DNA of 64,000 nucleotides from Rhodococcus spongiicola (GTDB taxonomy: Bacteria > Actinomycetota > Actinomycetes > Mycobacteriales > Mycobacteriaceae): NCBI RefSeq assembly GCF_004011835.1, contig NZ_RKLN01000002.1, positions 353,469 through 417,468 on the forward strand, written 5' to 3'. Shown here one piece after another: positions 20,329 through 31,009 of the stretch. The translations under genes were made by a program, and so were the position numbers. Position 1 is the first letter of the stretch. The number at the start of each line of letters is the position of its first letter. The notes under the pieces are model-generated. The model saw nothing but the letters and a program-made list of their open reading frames with translations. It searched no databases and was not told the origin of the DNA.

Positions 20329-20549
20329 GGCGTCGACTTCCTGTTCGGCGAACTCTGACTGTTGCGGGACCGATCCAGGCTAGCTGTTGTGCGGATTCCC
20401 ACGAACCGCGGCGCGAGGTCACCGCGGACCTTGTCGCGTCGCGCACGCGCAGAGCGGTCGTGGGACGCGATCGTCGAGGCGGTCGTGCGCACGGGATGGG
20501 CTGCGCCACGCCCGTCGCGGTCGGGACCGAAGTCCTGCTCGTGACCCTC
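20329..20549. other. Intergenic region between the divergent fecB-like gene and ctaD
   Basis: No gene is supported here. Frames in both directions give only Arg-rich shadows. The region should hold the promoter of the fecB-like gene (start 20328, minus strand), but no IdeR-type box or clear -10 element could be picked out. The ctaD promoter candidate follows at 20550. Confidence 0.4.
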
Positions 20550-20619
20550 CTGACCGGAGGGCGGAAGGGCTCTAATACGACGGGGAGTAGGACCCGGTCC
20601 AAAAGGTCCGAAAGGACCG
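20550..20619 (+). promoter_or_regulatory. Candidate ctaD promoter and GAAA-tetraloop hairpin in its leader
   Basis: CTGACC (20550-20555) and TAATAC (20573-20578) form a -35/-10 pair with 17-bp spacing. Transcripts would start near 20585 and carry a leader of about 140 nt. In it GGTCC (20605-20609) pairs with GGACC (20614-20618) around GAAA, a stable GNRA loop. CGGTCC (20595-20600) can compete for the same GGACCG, so two structures are possible. The role is unknown. Confidence 0.4.
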
Positions 20620-20725
20620 TCTACGATTCGATGAGCGCAAGCCGGGAGAACGTCTGCCTCGAGCAATGAGGCCGGGGGTTCGCAGCGGGCCTGCGGAGCG
20701 ACCAAGGGCACATTCAGGAGGATCA

Positions 20726-22462
20726 TTGACTGCCGTAGCGCCCCAGCCAGTCAGAGAGGTAGCCACGCGGCCGTACCCGCCGCGGCAGGGACCCAAGGGC
20801 TCGTTCATCTACAAGATGGTCACGACCACCGATCCCAAGGTCCTCGGGATCATGTACCTGGTCACCTCGTTCGCGTTCTTCCTCATCGGCGGCCTGATGG
20901 CGCTGCTGATGCGCTCCGAGCTCGCGGTTCCCGGCCTGCAGTTCCTGTCGAACGAGCAGTTCAACCAGCTGTTCACGATGCACGGCACGATCATGCTGCT
21001 GCTGTACGCGACCCCGGTCGTGTTCGGCTTCGCGAACTACATCGTTCCGCTGCAAATCGGTGCGCCGGACGTCGCGTTCCCGCGCCTGAATGCGCTCAGC
21101 TACTGGCTGTACCTGTTCGGCGCCCTCATCACCACAGCCGGCTTCATCACCCCCGGTGGTGCGGCGGACTTCGGCTGGACCGCCTACGCCCCGCTGACGA
21201 GTGCCGTGTACTCGCCGGGCCTCGGCGCTGACCTGTGGATCATGGGTCTGACCGTCGCCGGCCTCGGCACCATCCTCGGTGGCGTCAACTTCATCACCAC
21301 CATCGTGTGCCTGCGTGCCCCCGGCATGACCATGTTCCGGATGCCGATCTTCACGTGGAACATCCTCGTTACCAGCCTCCTCGTCCTGCTGGCGTTCCCG
21401 ATCCTGACGGCCGCGTTCTTCGGGCTGCTCGCCGATCGTCACCTCGGTGCACACATCTTCGATCCGGCCTCTGGCGGTGTCCTGCTGTGGCAGCACCTGT
21501 TCTGGTTCTTCGGCCACCCCGAGGTGTACATCATCGCGCTGCCGTTCTTCGGCATCGTCTCGGAGATCTTCCCGGTCTTCTCACGCAAGCCGATCTTCGG
21601 CTACAGCGGCCTGGTCTACGCCACCATCGGCATCGCGGCGCTGTCGATCGCGGTGTGGGCGCACCACATGTACGCCACCGGCGCGGTGCTGTTGCCGTTC
21701 TTCTCGTTCATGACGTTCCTGATCGCGGTTCCGACCGGCGTGAAGTTCTTCAACTGGATCGGCACGATGTGGAAGGGCCATCTGACCTTCGAGTCGCCGA
21801 TGCTGTTCTCGGTCGGCTTCCTCGTGACGTTCCTGTTCGGTGGCCTGTCGGGTGTCCTGCTGGCGAGCCCGCCGATCGACTTCCAGGTCACCGACTCGTA
21901 CTTCGTGGTCGCGCACTTCCACTACGTCCTGTTCGGCACCATCGTGTTCGCCACCTACGCGGGCATCTACTTCTGGTTCCCGAAGATGACCGGTCGCTTG
22001 ATGGACGAGCGCCTGGCCAAGTGGCACTTCTGGACCACGTTCATCGGTTTCCACGCCACCTTCCTCGTGCAGCACTGGGTCGGGGCCGAGGGCATGCCGC
22101 GCCGTTACGCGGATTACCTGCCTTCTGACGGGTTCACCACGCTGAACACGATCTCGACGGTCGGTTCGTTCATCCTCGGCGCCTCGACGCTGCCGTTCCT
22201 GTGGAACGTCTTCAAGAGCTACCGCTTCGGCCAGGTCGTGACCGTCGACGACCCGTGGGGTTACGGCAATTCGCTCGAGTGGGCCACCAGCTGCCCGCCG
22301 CCGCGGCACAACTTCACCGAGCTGCCCCGGATCCGTTCGGAGCGCCCGGCGTTCGAGCTGCACTACCCGCACATGGTCGAGCGCATGCGGGCCGAGGCCC
22401 ACGTCGGCCCCGGCCACGGAGGCAAGCAGGTCACCGAGGTCCTCGAGGACAGCAAGTCATAA
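20726..22462 (+). CDS. ctaD: Cytochrome c oxidase subunit I (aa3 type)
   Basis: A 578-residue, 12-helix haem-copper oxidase subunit. It holds haem a, haem a3 and CuB and reduces oxygen while pumping protons. Ligand-bearing segments are [13 protein letters not shown] (haem a His), [18 protein letters not shown] (CuB His and cross-linked Tyr), AHHMYATG and [11 protein letters not shown] (haem a3 and a His). The TTG at 20726 is chosen because AGGAGG lies 5 nt upstream. The 20 codons before it in the same frame are unrelated. Monocistronic: a strong terminator follows. The other oxidase subunits are elsewhere, as in mycobacteria. Confidence 0.96.
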   Translation: MTAVAPQPVREVATRPYPPRQGPKGSFIYKMVTTTDPKVLGIMYLVTSFAFFLIGGLMALLMRSELAVPGLQFLSNEQFNQLFTMHGTIMLLLYATPVVFGFANYIVPLQIGAPDVAFPRLNALSYWLYLFGALITTAGFITPGGAADFGWTAYAPLTSAVYSPGLGADLWIMGLTVAGLGTILGGVNFITTIVCLRAPGMTMFRMPIFTWNILVTSLLVLLAFPILTAAFFGLLADRHLGAHIFDPASGGVLLWQHLFWFFGHPEVYIIALPFFGIVSEIFPVFSRKPIFGYSGLVYATIGIAALSIAVWAHHMYATGAVLLPFFSFMTFLIAVPTGVKFFNWIGTMWKGHLTFESPMLFSVGFLVTFLFGGLSGVLLASPPIDFQVTDSYFVVAHFHYVLFGTIVFATYAGIYFWFPKMTGRLMDERLAKWHFWTTFIGFHATFLVQHWVGAEGMPRRYADYLPSDGFTTLNTISTVGSFILGASTLPFLWNVFKSYRFGQVVTVDDPWGYGNSLEWATSCPPPRHNFTELPRIRSERPAFELHYPHMVERMRAEAHVGPGHGGKQVTEVLEDSKS

Positions 22463-22473
22463 GAGACCGATAG

Positions 22474-24590
<2,117 letters not shown>

Positions 24591-24649
24591 GCGGGGGAGC
24601 GGTATGCAGGTCCGATCCAGTCGGAGGCCTCCGGGGGCGGTACGCGAAG

Positions 24650-25504
24650 ATGATCACCGTGTCGAACACGAAGGTGGTGGCTGTGTCGGAACCAGACCCT
24701 GATTTCCTCATCGATTTCGAAGATGTTCTGATTCGCCGGGGCGGTGTGACCCTCGTCGGTCCGGTTTCCTGGAAGGTTGAACTCGACGAGAAGTGGGTCA
24801 TACTCGGCCCCAACGGTGCGGGTAAGACATCCCTGATGCGCGTAGCCGCCGCCGAGGTCCACCCGACAGCCGGGGTCGCGCGCCTGCTGGGCGAGCGGCT
24901 CGGAGGCGTCGACGTCACCGAGTTGCGTCCGCGCATCGGCCTGTCGTCGTCCGCGCTCGCGAATCGGGTCCCAGCCGACGAGGTCGTGAAGGATCTGGTG
25001 GTCTCCGCTGGGTACGCGGTCCTGGGCCGTTGGCAGGAACGCTACGAAGAGATGGACACCCACCGCGCGATCGACATGCTCGAGAGTCTCGGCGCCGAGC
25101 ACCTCGCCGACCGCACCTACGGGACCCTGTCGGAGGGTGAGCGCAAGCGCGTGCTCATTGCCCGCGCACTCATGACCGATCCGGAGCTGCTGCTACTCGA
25201 CGAGCCCGCCGCGGGTCTCGACCTGGGCGGCCGGGAGGAGCTCGTTTCACGCCTGAGTGACCTCGCGGAAGACCCCGATTCGCCGGCGACCGTGCTGATC
25301 ACGCATCACGTCGAGGAGATCCCGCCCAGCTTCACGCACGCGCTGCTGCTGTCGGAGGGACGCGTCGTCTCTCAGGGTCTGCTCGACGACGTCATCACCG
25401 CCCAGAATCTCAGCGAGGCGTTCAGCCAGTCGATCAGCCTCGATCGTGTCGGCGGTCGGTTCTTCGCCCGCCGCACCCGCCGTCCGGGTCTGCACCGCGC
25501 GTGA
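24650..25504 (+). CDS. ABC transporter ATP-binding protein without a membrane partner
   Basis: A 284-residue single ATPase domain. Walker A is GPNGAGKTSLM, the signature LSEGERKRV, Walker B LLLLDEPAAGLD, and the switch His lies in ITHHVEEIP. No permease lies nearby. Position and type match Rv3041c of M. tuberculosis, an orphan ATPase resembling the iron/molybdate group (FhuC/ModF). It may serve a permease elsewhere or have a non-transport role. The first 10-15 residues may be extra, as GTG codons follow the ATG. Confidence 0.88.
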   Translation: MITVSNTKVVAVSEPDPDFLIDFEDVLIRRGGVTLVGPVSWKVELDEKWVILGPNGAGKTSLMRVAAAEVHPTAGVARLLGERLGGVDVTELRPRIGLSSSALANRVPADEVVKDLVVSAGYAVLGRWQERYEEMDTHRAIDMLESLGAEHLADRTYGTLSEGERKRVLIARALMTDPELLLLDEPAAGLDLGGREELVSRLSDLAEDPDSPATVLITHHVEEIPPSFTHALLLSEGRVVSQGLLDDVITAQNLSEAFSQSISLDRVGGRFFARRTRRPGLHRA

Positions 25505-25593
25505 GGCCCGCCTGAGCCGCCGAGACACGCCGGAGTACCTCCCCGATGGGGCTGGTGGTGAGGCCTCGATCACACGGGGCGTAGGTTCCGGGT

Positions 25594-26457
25594 ATGGGAA
25601 CCAGTCGAGACGCGGGCGCCACCTCTTCGAACGCCACGCAGTCCGGAATGTTCGATGAGACGCAGACCGCGTCCACTGCACCCACCCCGAAGGACGCGTC
25701 CACGGTCATACTTGTGCGTGACGGGCGGTCGGGCGTCGAAGTCTTCTTGGTGAGGCGGGCCACGGGGATGGCGTTCGCAGGCGGCATGACGGTGTTCCCG
25801 GGCGGCGGCGTCGACCCCTCCGACGGTGTCGCCGACGTGCGCTGGGCGGGACCACCGGTGTCGTGGTGGGCCGAGCGATTCGGCGTGGAAGAGCCCCGCG
25901 CCAAGGCCCTCGTGTGCGCGGCCGTGAGGGAGACGTTCGAGGAGTGCGGAGTGCTGCTCGCCGGTCCGACCGAGGACAGTGTCGTCGCGAGCACCGCGGG
26001 GTATTCGGAGGCGCGTCGTCAACTCGAGTCGCGGGAGTTGTCGTTCGCGGACTTCCTTGCCCGCGAGAACCTCGTCATGCGAACCGATCTGCTGCGCCCG
26101 TGGGCCAACTGGATCACCCCGGTCCAGGAGGGGCACCGCTACGACACGCACTTCTTCGTCGCAGTCGTGCCGTCGGGGCAGAATGCCGACGGCGAGACGT
26201 CGGAGGCGGCCGAGGTCGCATGGCGGACGCCGGCCGCCGCGGTGGACGACTGGCGCGACCGCCGCAGTGTCCTGTTGCCGCCCACCTGGAGTCAGCTCGC
26301 GATGCTGGAGCAGTTCGACGACGTCGACGCGATTCTCGCTGCCGAGCCGGAGATCTCACCCATCCTGCCGGAGTTGCGCTTCGTCGACGGCAAGCCGTGG
26401 GTGTCGTTTCCCGGCGACGCAGGCTACTACGGCACCGGGACGCTGCCCTGGGGGTGA
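25594..26457 (+). CDS. NUDIX-family hydrolase (NUDT19-like)
   Basis: A 287-residue protein. The NUDIX box is interrupted, as in the NUDT7/NUDT19 coenzyme A-type group: GGMTVFPGGGVDPSD, a long insert, then AAVRETFEECGVLL (R-E-x-x-E-E catalytic helix). It is likely to cleave a nucleoside-diphosphate-linked substrate such as a CoA derivative. The exact substrate is not visible. A TAGGTT hexamer 6 nt before the ATG suggests a leaderless message. The enoyl-CoA hydratase gene starts 20 nt downstream, which fits acyl-CoA metabolism. Confidence 0.82.
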   Translation: MGTSRDAGATSSNATQSGMFDETQTASTAPTPKDASTVILVRDGRSGVEVFLVRRATGMAFAGGMTVFPGGGVDPSDGVADVRWAGPPVSWWAERFGVEEPRAKALVCAAVRETFEECGVLLAGPTEDSVVASTAGYSEARRQLESRELSFADFLARENLVMRTDLLRPWANWITPVQEGHRYDTHFFVAVVPSGQNADGETSEAAEVAWRTPAAAVDDWRDRRSVLLPPTWSQLAMLEQFDDVDAILAAEPEISPILPELRFVDGKPWVSFPGDAGYYGTGTLPWG

Positions 26458-26477
26458 CGCCCAGTAGCCTGGGCCGC

Positions 26478-27257
26478 ATGGCTGAGTTTGTGACCCTCGA
26501 GGTTTCCGAAGGCATCGGCACGATTCGTCTCGCGCGCCCCCCGATGAATGCCCTGAACCGTCAGGTGCAGGAGGAGATTCGGGCGGCGGCCCGTCATGCG
26601 ACCGTCGACCCGGAAGTCAAGGCTGTCATCGTGTACGGCGGGGAGAAGGTGTTCGCTGCGGGCGCCGATGTCAAGGAGATGGCAGAACTGGATTTCGGCC
26701 AGATGAGTGACATCATCGCCGAACTGCAGTCGGCCCTGGGGTCGATCGCCGACATCCCGAAGCCGACGGTCGCCGCGATCACCGGCTACGCACTCGGCGG
26801 GGGACTCGAGGTTGCGCTCGGCGCGGATTACCGCGTCGCGGGCGACAATGCCAAGCTCGGCGTCCCGGAAATCCTCCTCGGCATCATTCCCGGCGGGGGC
26901 GGAACGCAGCGCCTGGCCCGCCTGGTCGGTCCGGCGAAGGCGAAGGACATGGTCTTCACCGGACGCTTCGTCGGCGCCGAGGAGGCCCTGCAGATCGGTC
27001 TGATCGACGAGATGGTCGCGCCCGACGAGGTCTACAACGCCGCTCGCAAGTGGGCATCTCAGTTCACGGGCGCCGCCAGTCGCGCGCTGGCCGCGGCGAA
27101 GGCCGCGATCGATCAGGGCCTCGATGCGGACCTCGCGACGGGCCTGAAAATCGAACAGCACCTGTTCGCGTCACTGTTCGCGACCGCCGACCGCACCATC
27201 GGTATGGAGTCGTTCATCGAGAACGGTCCGGGCAAGGCGAAGTTCACTGGCAAGTAG
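26478..27257 (+). CDS. Enoyl-CoA hydratase/isomerase (crotonase family)
   Basis: 259 residues from the ATG at 26478. The crotonase core is clear: YGGEKVFAAGADVKEM (oxyanion hole), ITGYALGGGLEVALGADYRVA, LGVPEILLGIIPGGGGTQRLARLVG. E in PEI and E in the following helix fit a hydratase. It would hydrate trans-2-enoyl-CoA in beta-oxidation. The frame is open far upstream, but that is the shadow of the NUDIX gene. TAGCCT lies 7 nt before the start (leaderless type). Matches EchA17 by position in M. tuberculosis. Confidence 0.92.
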   Translation: MAEFVTLEVSEGIGTIRLARPPMNALNRQVQEEIRAAARHATVDPEVKAVIVYGGEKVFAAGADVKEMAELDFGQMSDIIAELQSALGSIADIPKPTVAAITGYALGGGLEVALGADYRVAGDNAKLGVPEILLGIIPGGGGTQRLARLVGPAKAKDMVFTGRFVGAEEALQIGLIDEMVAPDEVYNAARKWASQFTGAASRALAAAKAAIDQGLDADLATGLKIEQHLFASLFATADRTIGMESFIENGPGKAKFTGK

Positions 27258-27319
27258 CCGCGCCCAGAAGGCCAAAAGTAGAACTTGTTCATCCGTTACC
27301 TTTCGCTAGGATTTCCCGC

Positions 27320-28294
27320 ATGAGTGCAAGCCCGACAGATCCCACTCCCAACCCGCACGCCACCGCCGAAGAGGTCGAGGCTGCGATGCAGGACACCAAG
27401 CTCGCCCAGGTCCTCTACCACGACTGGGAGGCCGAGACCTACGACGAGAAGTGGTCGATCTCGTACGACGAGCGCTGCATCGATTACGCGCGCGGCCGGT
27501 TCGACGCTGTGGCCGGCGATCAGCCGCTGCCCTACGAGCGGGCGCTGGAACTGGGGTGCGGTACGGGCTTCTTCCTGCTCAACTTGATGCAGGGCGGCGT
27601 CGCGAAGACGGGGTCGGTGACAGACCTGTCGCCGGGCATGGTCAAGGTTGCGACGCGAAACGCCGAGAACTTGGGGCTTCCGGTCGACGGTCGAGTCGCC
27701 GATGCCGAGACGATTCCCTACGAGGACGACACCTTCGATCTCGTCGTCGGCCATGCGGTGCTGCATCACATCCCGGACGTCGAGCAGTCGCTGCGGGAGG
27801 TGCTGCGAGTCCTCAAGCCGGGTGGCCGCTTCGTGTTCGCCGGTGAGCCGACGACGGTCGGCAACTTCTACGCCCGCTGGCTCGGGCGCGCCACGTGGGC
27901 CGCGACGACGAACATCACCAAGCTCCCGTTCCTGTCGGGCTGGCGTCGACCGCAGGCCGAGTTGGACGAGTCCTCCCGCGCTGCCGCGCTCGAGGCGGTC
28001 GTCGACCTGCACACGTTCGATCCCACTGATCTCGAGAACATCGCCAAGTCCGCCGGTGCGGTCGAGGTGAAGGCGAAGACCGAGGAGTTCGCTGCGGCCC
28101 TCCTCGGCTGGCCGGTGCGCACGTTCGAGGCGGCCGTCCCGCCGGAGAAGCTCGGCTGGGGCTGGGCCAGGTTCGCGTTCGGTAGCTGGAAGTCGCTCAG
28201 CTGGATTGACGAGAAGGTGCTGCACCACGTCGTACCGCGCGGATTCTTCTACAACGTCATGGTCACCGGCGTGAAGCCCGGCGCCACCACCTGA
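27320..28294 (+). CDS. Class I SAM-dependent methyltransferase
   Basis: 324 residues from the ATG at 27320. ALELGCGTGFFLLNL is the SAM motif I, VTDLSPGMVKVA the acidic loop, and DTFDLVVGHAVLHHIPD the motif-4 region, as in small-molecule and lipid methyltransferases. The C-terminal 120 residues are aromatic and specific to this subgroup. TAGGAT lies 7 nt before the start. It corresponds by position to Rv3038c. The substrate is unknown. Lipid or polysaccharide methylation would fit the neighbours. Confidence 0.87.
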   Translation: MSASPTDPTPNPHATAEEVEAAMQDTKLAQVLYHDWEAETYDEKWSISYDERCIDYARGRFDAVAGDQPLPYERALELGCGTGFFLLNLMQGGVAKTGSVTDLSPGMVKVATRNAENLGLPVDGRVADAETIPYEDDTFDLVVGHAVLHHIPDVEQSLREVLRVLKPGGRFVFAGEPTTVGNFYARWLGRATWAATTNITKLPFLSGWRRPQAELDESSRAAALEAVVDLHTFDPTDLENIAKSAGAVEVKAKTEEFAAALLGWPVRTFEAAVPPEKLGWGWARFAFGSWKSLSWIDEKVLHHVVPRGFFYNVMVTGVKPGATT

Positions 28295-28310
28295 TCACTC
28301 GCCCGACCCG

Positions 28311-29468
28311 TTGGGTTACCGCTTCACGATCGACGACGTCGACTACCTGCGCAGCGACGAGGGCGTCGCGGCGCTGGCGGAGACTGCAGAGTCGGAATTG
28401 TCCACGCGCACGCGTCTGGCCGATATCGGCCGGGCACGTGCGCGTTTCGGTGAGCGGGCGGGTCCGCTGATCGAGACGGTCCTGCTGCGGCGCAAGGCGC
28501 AGACCAAGCTGGTCGACGCGGACTCGTGGCTGTTCACCGGCGACGCCCTGCAGCAGGCGACACCGCGCGTGGTTGCCCGGCACCGAGCGACACGGTTGAC
28601 GGGACGGCGCGTCCACGACGTCACGTGCTCGATCGGTACGGAACTGGCGGCGCTGATCGAGCTGACGGATGCCGTGATCGGCAGCGACCTGGACCCGGTT
28701 CGGCTGGCCATGGCCGCGCACAACGTGCCGGGGGTGACCCTTTTGCGCGCGGACGCGCTGCACCCGTGCACGCGCGACACCGTCGTGGTAGCGGATCCCG
28801 CGCGTCGTTCTGACGGCAAACGTAGGTTCGATCCGGCCGCGTCGATGCCACCATTGCCCGATCTCCTCGACGTGTACGCCGGCCGCGATCTGGCGGTCAA
28901 GTGCGCCCCGGGACTCGATTTCGATCGTCTCGGCTGGGATGGCGAGGTGGAGATCGTCTCGCTCGACGGCGGGGTCCGTGAGGCCTGTCTGTGGTCGCCG
29001 GGACTGTCCGATCCGGGTGTTCGGCGGCGCGCGAGCGTGCTGCGCTCGGACGGGACGGCGTGGGAGATCACCGACACCGAACCGGACGACATCCCCGAAC
29101 GCGAACCAGGGGAGTGGATCGTCGAGCCGGACGGTGCTGTCGTACGCGCGGGACTGGTGCGCCACTACGCGGCCCGGCACGGGCTCTGGCAACTGGATCC
29201 GCGGATTGCCTATCTCACCGGGGACAGCGTGCCCGAGGGGGTGCGCGGGTTCCGGGTGCTGACCCGGCTCGGGTACACGGAGAAGGCCCTTCGGCGGGAG
29301 TTGGCCGCCCGCGACTGCGGTTCGGCCGAGATCCTGGTCCGGGGGCTCGACATCGATCCGGCGGTGCTACGCCCGCGTCTGAAGCTGCGGGGCAGCACGC
29401 CCCTGTCGGTGGTGCTCACCCGGATCGGACATGCTCCCGTCGCGTTCGTGTGCGCCGCACGGACCTGA
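28311..29468 (+). CDS. SAM-dependent methyltransferase with C-terminal THUMP-like domain
   Basis: A 385-residue protein with a TTG start 16 nt after the previous stop. Residues about 75-230 are a Rossmann methyltransferase (VHDVTCSIGTELAALIEL, GSDLDPVRLAMAAHNV, VVVADPARRSDGKRRFDP, where the D-P-A-R is like the D-P-P-R of RNA methyltransferases). Residues about 290-380 look like a THUMP-like RNA-binding domain (YTEKALRRELAARDCGSAEILVRG). This fits an RNA methyltransferase or an RNA-binding relative, corresponding to Rv3037c. Its stop codon is the first of a series of TGA codons in a 16-bp repeat. Confidence 0.8.
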   Translation: MGYRFTIDDVDYLRSDEGVAALAETAESELSTRTRLADIGRARARFGERAGPLIETVLLRRKAQTKLVDADSWLFTGDALQQATPRVVARHRATRLTGRRVHDVTCSIGTELAALIELTDAVIGSDLDPVRLAMAAHNVPGVTLLRADALHPCTRDTVVVADPARRSDGKRRFDPAASMPPLPDLLDVYAGRDLAVKCAPGLDFDRLGWDGEVEIVSLDGGVREACLWSPGLSDPGVRRRASVLRSDGTAWEITDTEPDDIPEREPGEWIVEPDGAVVRAGLVRHYAARHGLWQLDPRIAYLTGDSVPEGVRGFRVLTRLGYTEKALRRELAARDCGSAEILVRGLDIDPAVLRPRLKLRGSTPLSVVLTRIGHAPVAFVCAART

Positions 29469-29475
29469 GGCGGCA

Positions 29476-29533
29476 CGGAACTGAGGTCGAGCGGAACTGA
29501 GGTCGTGCGGAACTGAGGTCGTGCGGAACTGAA
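29476..29533. repeat. 16-bp tandem repeat continuing from the stop codon of the methyltransferase gene
   Basis: Units 29476-29491, 29492-29507 and 29508-29523 read CGGAACTGAGGTCGWG. A partial unit runs to 29533, and a degenerate unit includes the gene's own stop. TGA occurs at 29466, 29482, 29498, 29514 and 29530, each 16 bp apart, so the array puts stop codons in all three plus-strand frames. It ends 8 bp before the convergent lipoprotein gene stop. Confidence 0.9.
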
Positions 29534-29540
29534 TGCGTCG

Positions 29541-30848
29541 TCACTGCAGGACGAACAACTCGCCGATCAGGGTCGGGGTGAGCACTTCGCCGTCCGGTCC
29601 GATCGACGTGCCGGCTGTGAACCCGGTGGCGCCGGGCAGCGCGTCCTGGTCGAGGGTCTCGCCGGTCGCGGTGTCGAACGTGAGCAGTGCGACACCGTCA
29701 TCGCCGTCACGCACCGTCGTGTAGCCGGTCGAGCCGGCAGTCTGGGCTGCGGCGCCCACCTGAGCGAGATCGCCCCGCTCCCAGACCGATTCGGCCCCGT
29801 CCCCCCGATCCTGGAGCGCCAGGAGGTAGCCCTCCTCTCCGCCCGCCGGGATGATCAGCCCGTCGGCCGACACGGATGGGCTACCGAGGGGCCTGTACCC
29901 CAGGTCGTAACTCCACTTGGTCTCCCCGGTGGCGGCATCGACCGCCCACAGCTGGCCGGCGTTGTCGCCTGTGTACACGGTTCTCCCGTCCGCCGACAGG
30001 ACTGGCGCGGACCCGGCCCCGTCCTCGAGGATCGTCGTGGACCAGTCGGTGTCGATCCGGGCATCGTTCCCACCCCGGTACCACATCGCGACCAGGTCGG
30101 CCTGTTCCGCACCGGGTCGCCAGAACGTGAGCACGAACCGGCCGTTGTCCAGGTCGATCGCGGGGGAGTTCGCTACCGGGCACGCGGACGTACCGTCGAA
30201 GCACGCGTCGAGGCCCTGCCCGTTCGGGATGGGCGCGACGTTGACCCCCTGCGTGTACGACGCCGGCGGGATCAGGTCGTACGACGGGAGCACCTTGAAG
30301 CCGGTCTGGGGGTCGAGCACGTTGATCTGGCCGAGTTGCGTTACGAAGAGAAGATTGCCGTCACCGGTGAACTGGGCCGACTGCGGGGTGCCTGTCACCG
30401 GCGTGCGCCAGCGCAACTGGCCGTACTCGTTGAACGAGCTCATTGCGCCTTCCTCGCCGACGTACACGTTGGCCGCCGCGTCCACGACCGGCGCCCCTGT
30501 GGCGGCGCCCGGGCCGATCCCGTTGCAGAAACGCTTACGGCCGGAGTCCATCTGGAAGGACGACAGATTGCAGCCCTGCTCGGTCTGAGACGTAAGGAAG
30601 ATCTGACCGTTCGCCGCGACCGTCGCTCGGGTGGGCGTCGGACCACCGATCGGTCGCGACCACGCGAAATCCAGCGAACGCGACCCGGTGACGGCGCTCG
30701 TGTCGCTGTTGCGGGCGTCGGCGTGCATCCCTGGCCAGCCACCCGCCCCGAAGACGTTCTCGGTGCCGGAATCCCCGCCGCATGCTGCCAGTAGGAGGGC
30801 CGAGATCGTCGCCAGTGCCGCCGCCGACGACCTGAGGGCACGCCGCAT
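29541..30848 (-). CDS. Exported lipoprotein with PQQ-like beta-propeller repeats
   Basis: A 435-residue protein with signal peptide and lipobox LLAACGG (Cys near residue 23). The rest shows repeated blades of the pyrrolo-quinoline/BamB type: GQIFLTS, NVYVGEEGAMSSF, GRTVYTGDNAGQLWAVDAATGETKWSYDLG and GEEGYLLALQD. It is likely a membrane-anchored scaffold on the outer face, not an enzyme: the PQQ residues are not obvious. By position it matches Rv3035. It diverges from ald across 161 bp. Confidence 0.82.
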   Translation of the reverse strand: MRRALRSSAAALATISALLLAACGGDSGTENVFGAGGWPGMHADARNSDTSAVTGSRSLDFAWSRPIGGPTPTRATVAANGQIFLTSQTEQGCNLSSFQMDSGRKRFCNGIGPGAATGAPVVDAAANVYVGEEGAMSSFNEYGQLRWRTPVTGTPQSAQFTGDGNLLFVTQLGQINVLDPQTGFKVLPSYDLIPPASYTQGVNVAPIPNGQGLDACFDGTSACPVANSPAIDLDNGRFVLTFWRPGAEQADLVAMWYRGGNDARIDTDWSTTILEDGAGSAPVLSADGRTVYTGDNAGQLWAVDAATGETKWSYDLGYRPLGSPSVSADGLIIPAGGEEGYLLALQDRGDGAESVWERGDLAQVGAAAQTAGSTGYTTVRDGDDGVALLTFDTATGETLDQDALPGATGFTAGTSIGPDGEVLTPTLIGELFVLQ

Positions 30849-30887
30849 TACATCTCCTCGAGTCGGAATTTGCTCGGACCAGAGACT

Positions 30888-30901
30888 ATCCCGGCCGGGA
30901 T
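30888..30901. promoter_or_regulatory. 14-bp perfect palindrome between the lipoprotein gene and ald
   Basis: ATCCCGGCCGGGAT (30888-30901) is perfectly symmetric, in a 161-bp divergent gap, 40 bp from the lipoprotein start and 108 bp from ald. It could be an operator for either gene. In M. tuberculosis ald is controlled by an Lrp-type AldR coded next to it. No such regulator is adjacent here. Confidence 0.35.
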
Positions 30902-31009
30902 TCGGCGTCGTCGAACCTCCCCGGCGAATTTCGTGGGACCCTCGACGAAGACCTATCGGCGATGGTCGACGTGGCGTTGAACCGCTTGCTTCGGCGGAGG
31001 AGAGACATC

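Noticed and set aside
20573-20581. TAATACGAC resembling the T7 RNA polymerase promoter
   Set aside because: Only the first nine bases match and the rest of the phage promoter is absent. It works better as an ordinary -10 box.
29476-29533. CRISPR array or insertion-sequence ends among the short tandem repeats
   Set aside because: The repeats are directly adjacent without spacers, are only 10-25 bp long and have no cas or transposase gene nearby.
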